Shown here: in pieces, positions 62,835-64,000 of the stretch
Numbering within the stretch: the stretch's first letter is position 1
How the letters are laid out: each line of letters starts with the position of its first letter
Assembly (NCBI GenBank): GCA_036365455.1
Contig: JAWQUS010000030.1
Coordinates: forward strand, 8,122,001 to 8,186,000
Direction: 5' to 3'
Source: Macrosoma leucophasiata
Lineage: Eukaryota; Arthropoda; Insecta; Lepidoptera; Hedylidae
Length of the DNA: 64,000 nucleotides
Translations under genes and position numbers: made by a program
Notes under the pieces: model-generated
What the model saw: only the letters and a program-made list of their open reading frames with translations
Told to the model about the DNA's origin: nothing
Databases searched by the model: none

Positions 62835-64000
62835 TATATAAATCTCGCCACTTGTGAGTAATACTTAGCAAATAACGAATTTCCTCAGAAATAACTCCCG
62901 AGTGAGCCCATTGACATACACGGAGGACGATACAATTTTCTCCAACAGCCATAACAGTTTACCGAACGCCCCATTGCACTTAACCTAATAACATCAGCAA
63001 TCTTGGCGGTGTTACCTTACAAAATTGCAGGGTCATCTATCCGGGCACTAATTGAGATAGTTTAACTTAAGACACTGGCCGGTCGGCAGGCATCTGTAAA
63101 TTGGCCGTTTACGGTGAAAGTCGAGAGCATCAGGCCCTTTGTGGAAATGCTAAAGTTCATTGTAGCTCCTGATATTACCGTCATGTTATGGAGTGCCTTC
63201 GCTCCGGGGCGCTGCTCGGCTTCTTGATGCACTTCCGTTAAGTTCTGTGAATTTGACTCTAAATGTTGTTTATCATGTTAAATTAAGCATATATAGTGTT
63301 TGTTTTAAATTAATCTTCTTTCGGCGTCTTTTTACGGACTTTATACTATGTAGTTCATATTCATAACTAATGAAAAAGTAAAAGTAATATAACATTTGTC
63401 TATGTACTAAACGACAGTTCTACTCCGACTCTCTAAAATACGAATGGAGAAGACTATTGGTGTATTACACCAATAAATTAAAAACTTGCTTGTACTGGTG
63501 AATAAAACATAATGGAATTATAAAAAATCCTTTAGATAAACTAAGCCCTAAATAAAGCAGATAAATCACTATCAAAATATTTTTTCAAACAAACTATCTC
63601 ATAATTTTCTCATTAAACACTTTTGCGTACTGTAACTATTTCATAATAAATAAAACAATTTACGATATTCGAGTGATTACAGCTTCATATAAGATACAGC
63701 GTGTACTCATAAGTTATAATACACAAAAGTGTTTAGTGAGTCAACTATGAGATATTATAAATTTGATTTTTGTCAAGCACTTAGAATGTAGTAAGTTATA
63801 CTAACATGTCCTGTCCGTTTTCTGTGGTTATACTCAGTTTTATTTATCATTGTATTGTCGTCCTTCTGTGACGAAAATGGATGAATGGAAGGAAAGATGG
63901 TGTTATGAAATAAAATTAGCCAGTAGAAACAGTGTATACCCCCAGAATTCGTCATCAATACACAAATTGTTTTTATACCATAAATTGTTAAGCAAACATA
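62835..64000. other. No feature recognised
   Basis: AT-rich to the end of the window; a GC-richer patch at 63190-63240 has no assignment. The minus ORF at 63773-63958 has no domain. Confidence 0.35.

Noticed and set aside
1..64000. LTR retrotransposon or retroviral genes
   Set aside because: No protease, integrase or gag-like motif and no paired direct LTRs seen; all reverse transcriptase traces are of LINE type, and the Penelope-like copy lacks its reverse transcriptase.

Overview
The window looks like a stretch of a lepidopteran (moth or butterfly) nuclear genome. It is AT-rich, has no bacterial gene organisation, and is packed with repeats typical of that order: Helitron ends of the type A|TCTATAC...ACAGCTAG|T with the 'GCCCGCGACTTCGTCCG' motif, tRNA-derived SINEs, mariner/pogo/IS630-type DNA transposons, a Penelope-like element and RTE-like LINEs. 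I found no host protein-coding gene that I can defend. The window reads as intergenic or intronic DNA built from nested mobile elements.

Layout. 1-9.5 kb: mostly unique AT-rich sequence, one CpG-rich patch (about 2340-2620), several perfect palindromes, and the first copies of a dominant ~290 bp repeat called family A here. 9.57-11.78 kb: a decayed mariner split by a 5'-truncated LINE, with both sets of target duplications visible. 14.4-16.6 kb: a 1.37 kb non-autonomous Helitron and a short relative that itself carries a 78 bp LINE insertion. 17-22.7 kb: tRNA-SINEs, a second Helitron family, a 1.3 kb element with inverted ends, an unrecognised decayed ORF and Penelope-type termini. 25.8-31.4 kb: family A copies, a reverse-strand Helitron and the best gene in the window, an intact 1,063-codon endonuclease/reverse-transcriptase ORF of an RTE-like LINE (28055-31267), inserted in a family A copy with a perfect 10 bp duplication. 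34.5 and 41.6 kb: two SINEs whose promoter head is derived from 5S rRNA. 36.0-37.2 kb: a deletion derivative of an IS630/Tc1-like transposon that keeps a spliced DNA-binding region. 38.1-39.5 kb: second copy of the long Helitron. 44.1-44.8 kb: a pogo/Tigger remnant. 46.6-47.4 kb: a Penelope-like element with a GIY-YIG domain, inverted ends and a 13 bp target duplication. 50.8-51.7 kb: a palindrome-rich MITE. 53.4-54 kb: two nested tRNA-SINEs. 58.3-59.4 kb: a ~100 bp-period minisatellite that flips orientation in the middle. 62.8-64 kb: nothing recognised.

How the parts work together. The clearest functional relationship is between the RTE-like LINE and the abundant tRNA-derived SINE (family S). 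Both end in the same short module, a C4-tetraloop-G3A hairpin followed by GGCGT and a short repeat tail. In the LINE this module lies inside the last codons of the ORF. That suggests family S is mobilised by this LINE or a close relative. Family A, the Helitrons and the MITEs serve mainly as landing sites, and the nesting gives a relative order of insertion. All assignments come from reading the sequence; no database search was run.
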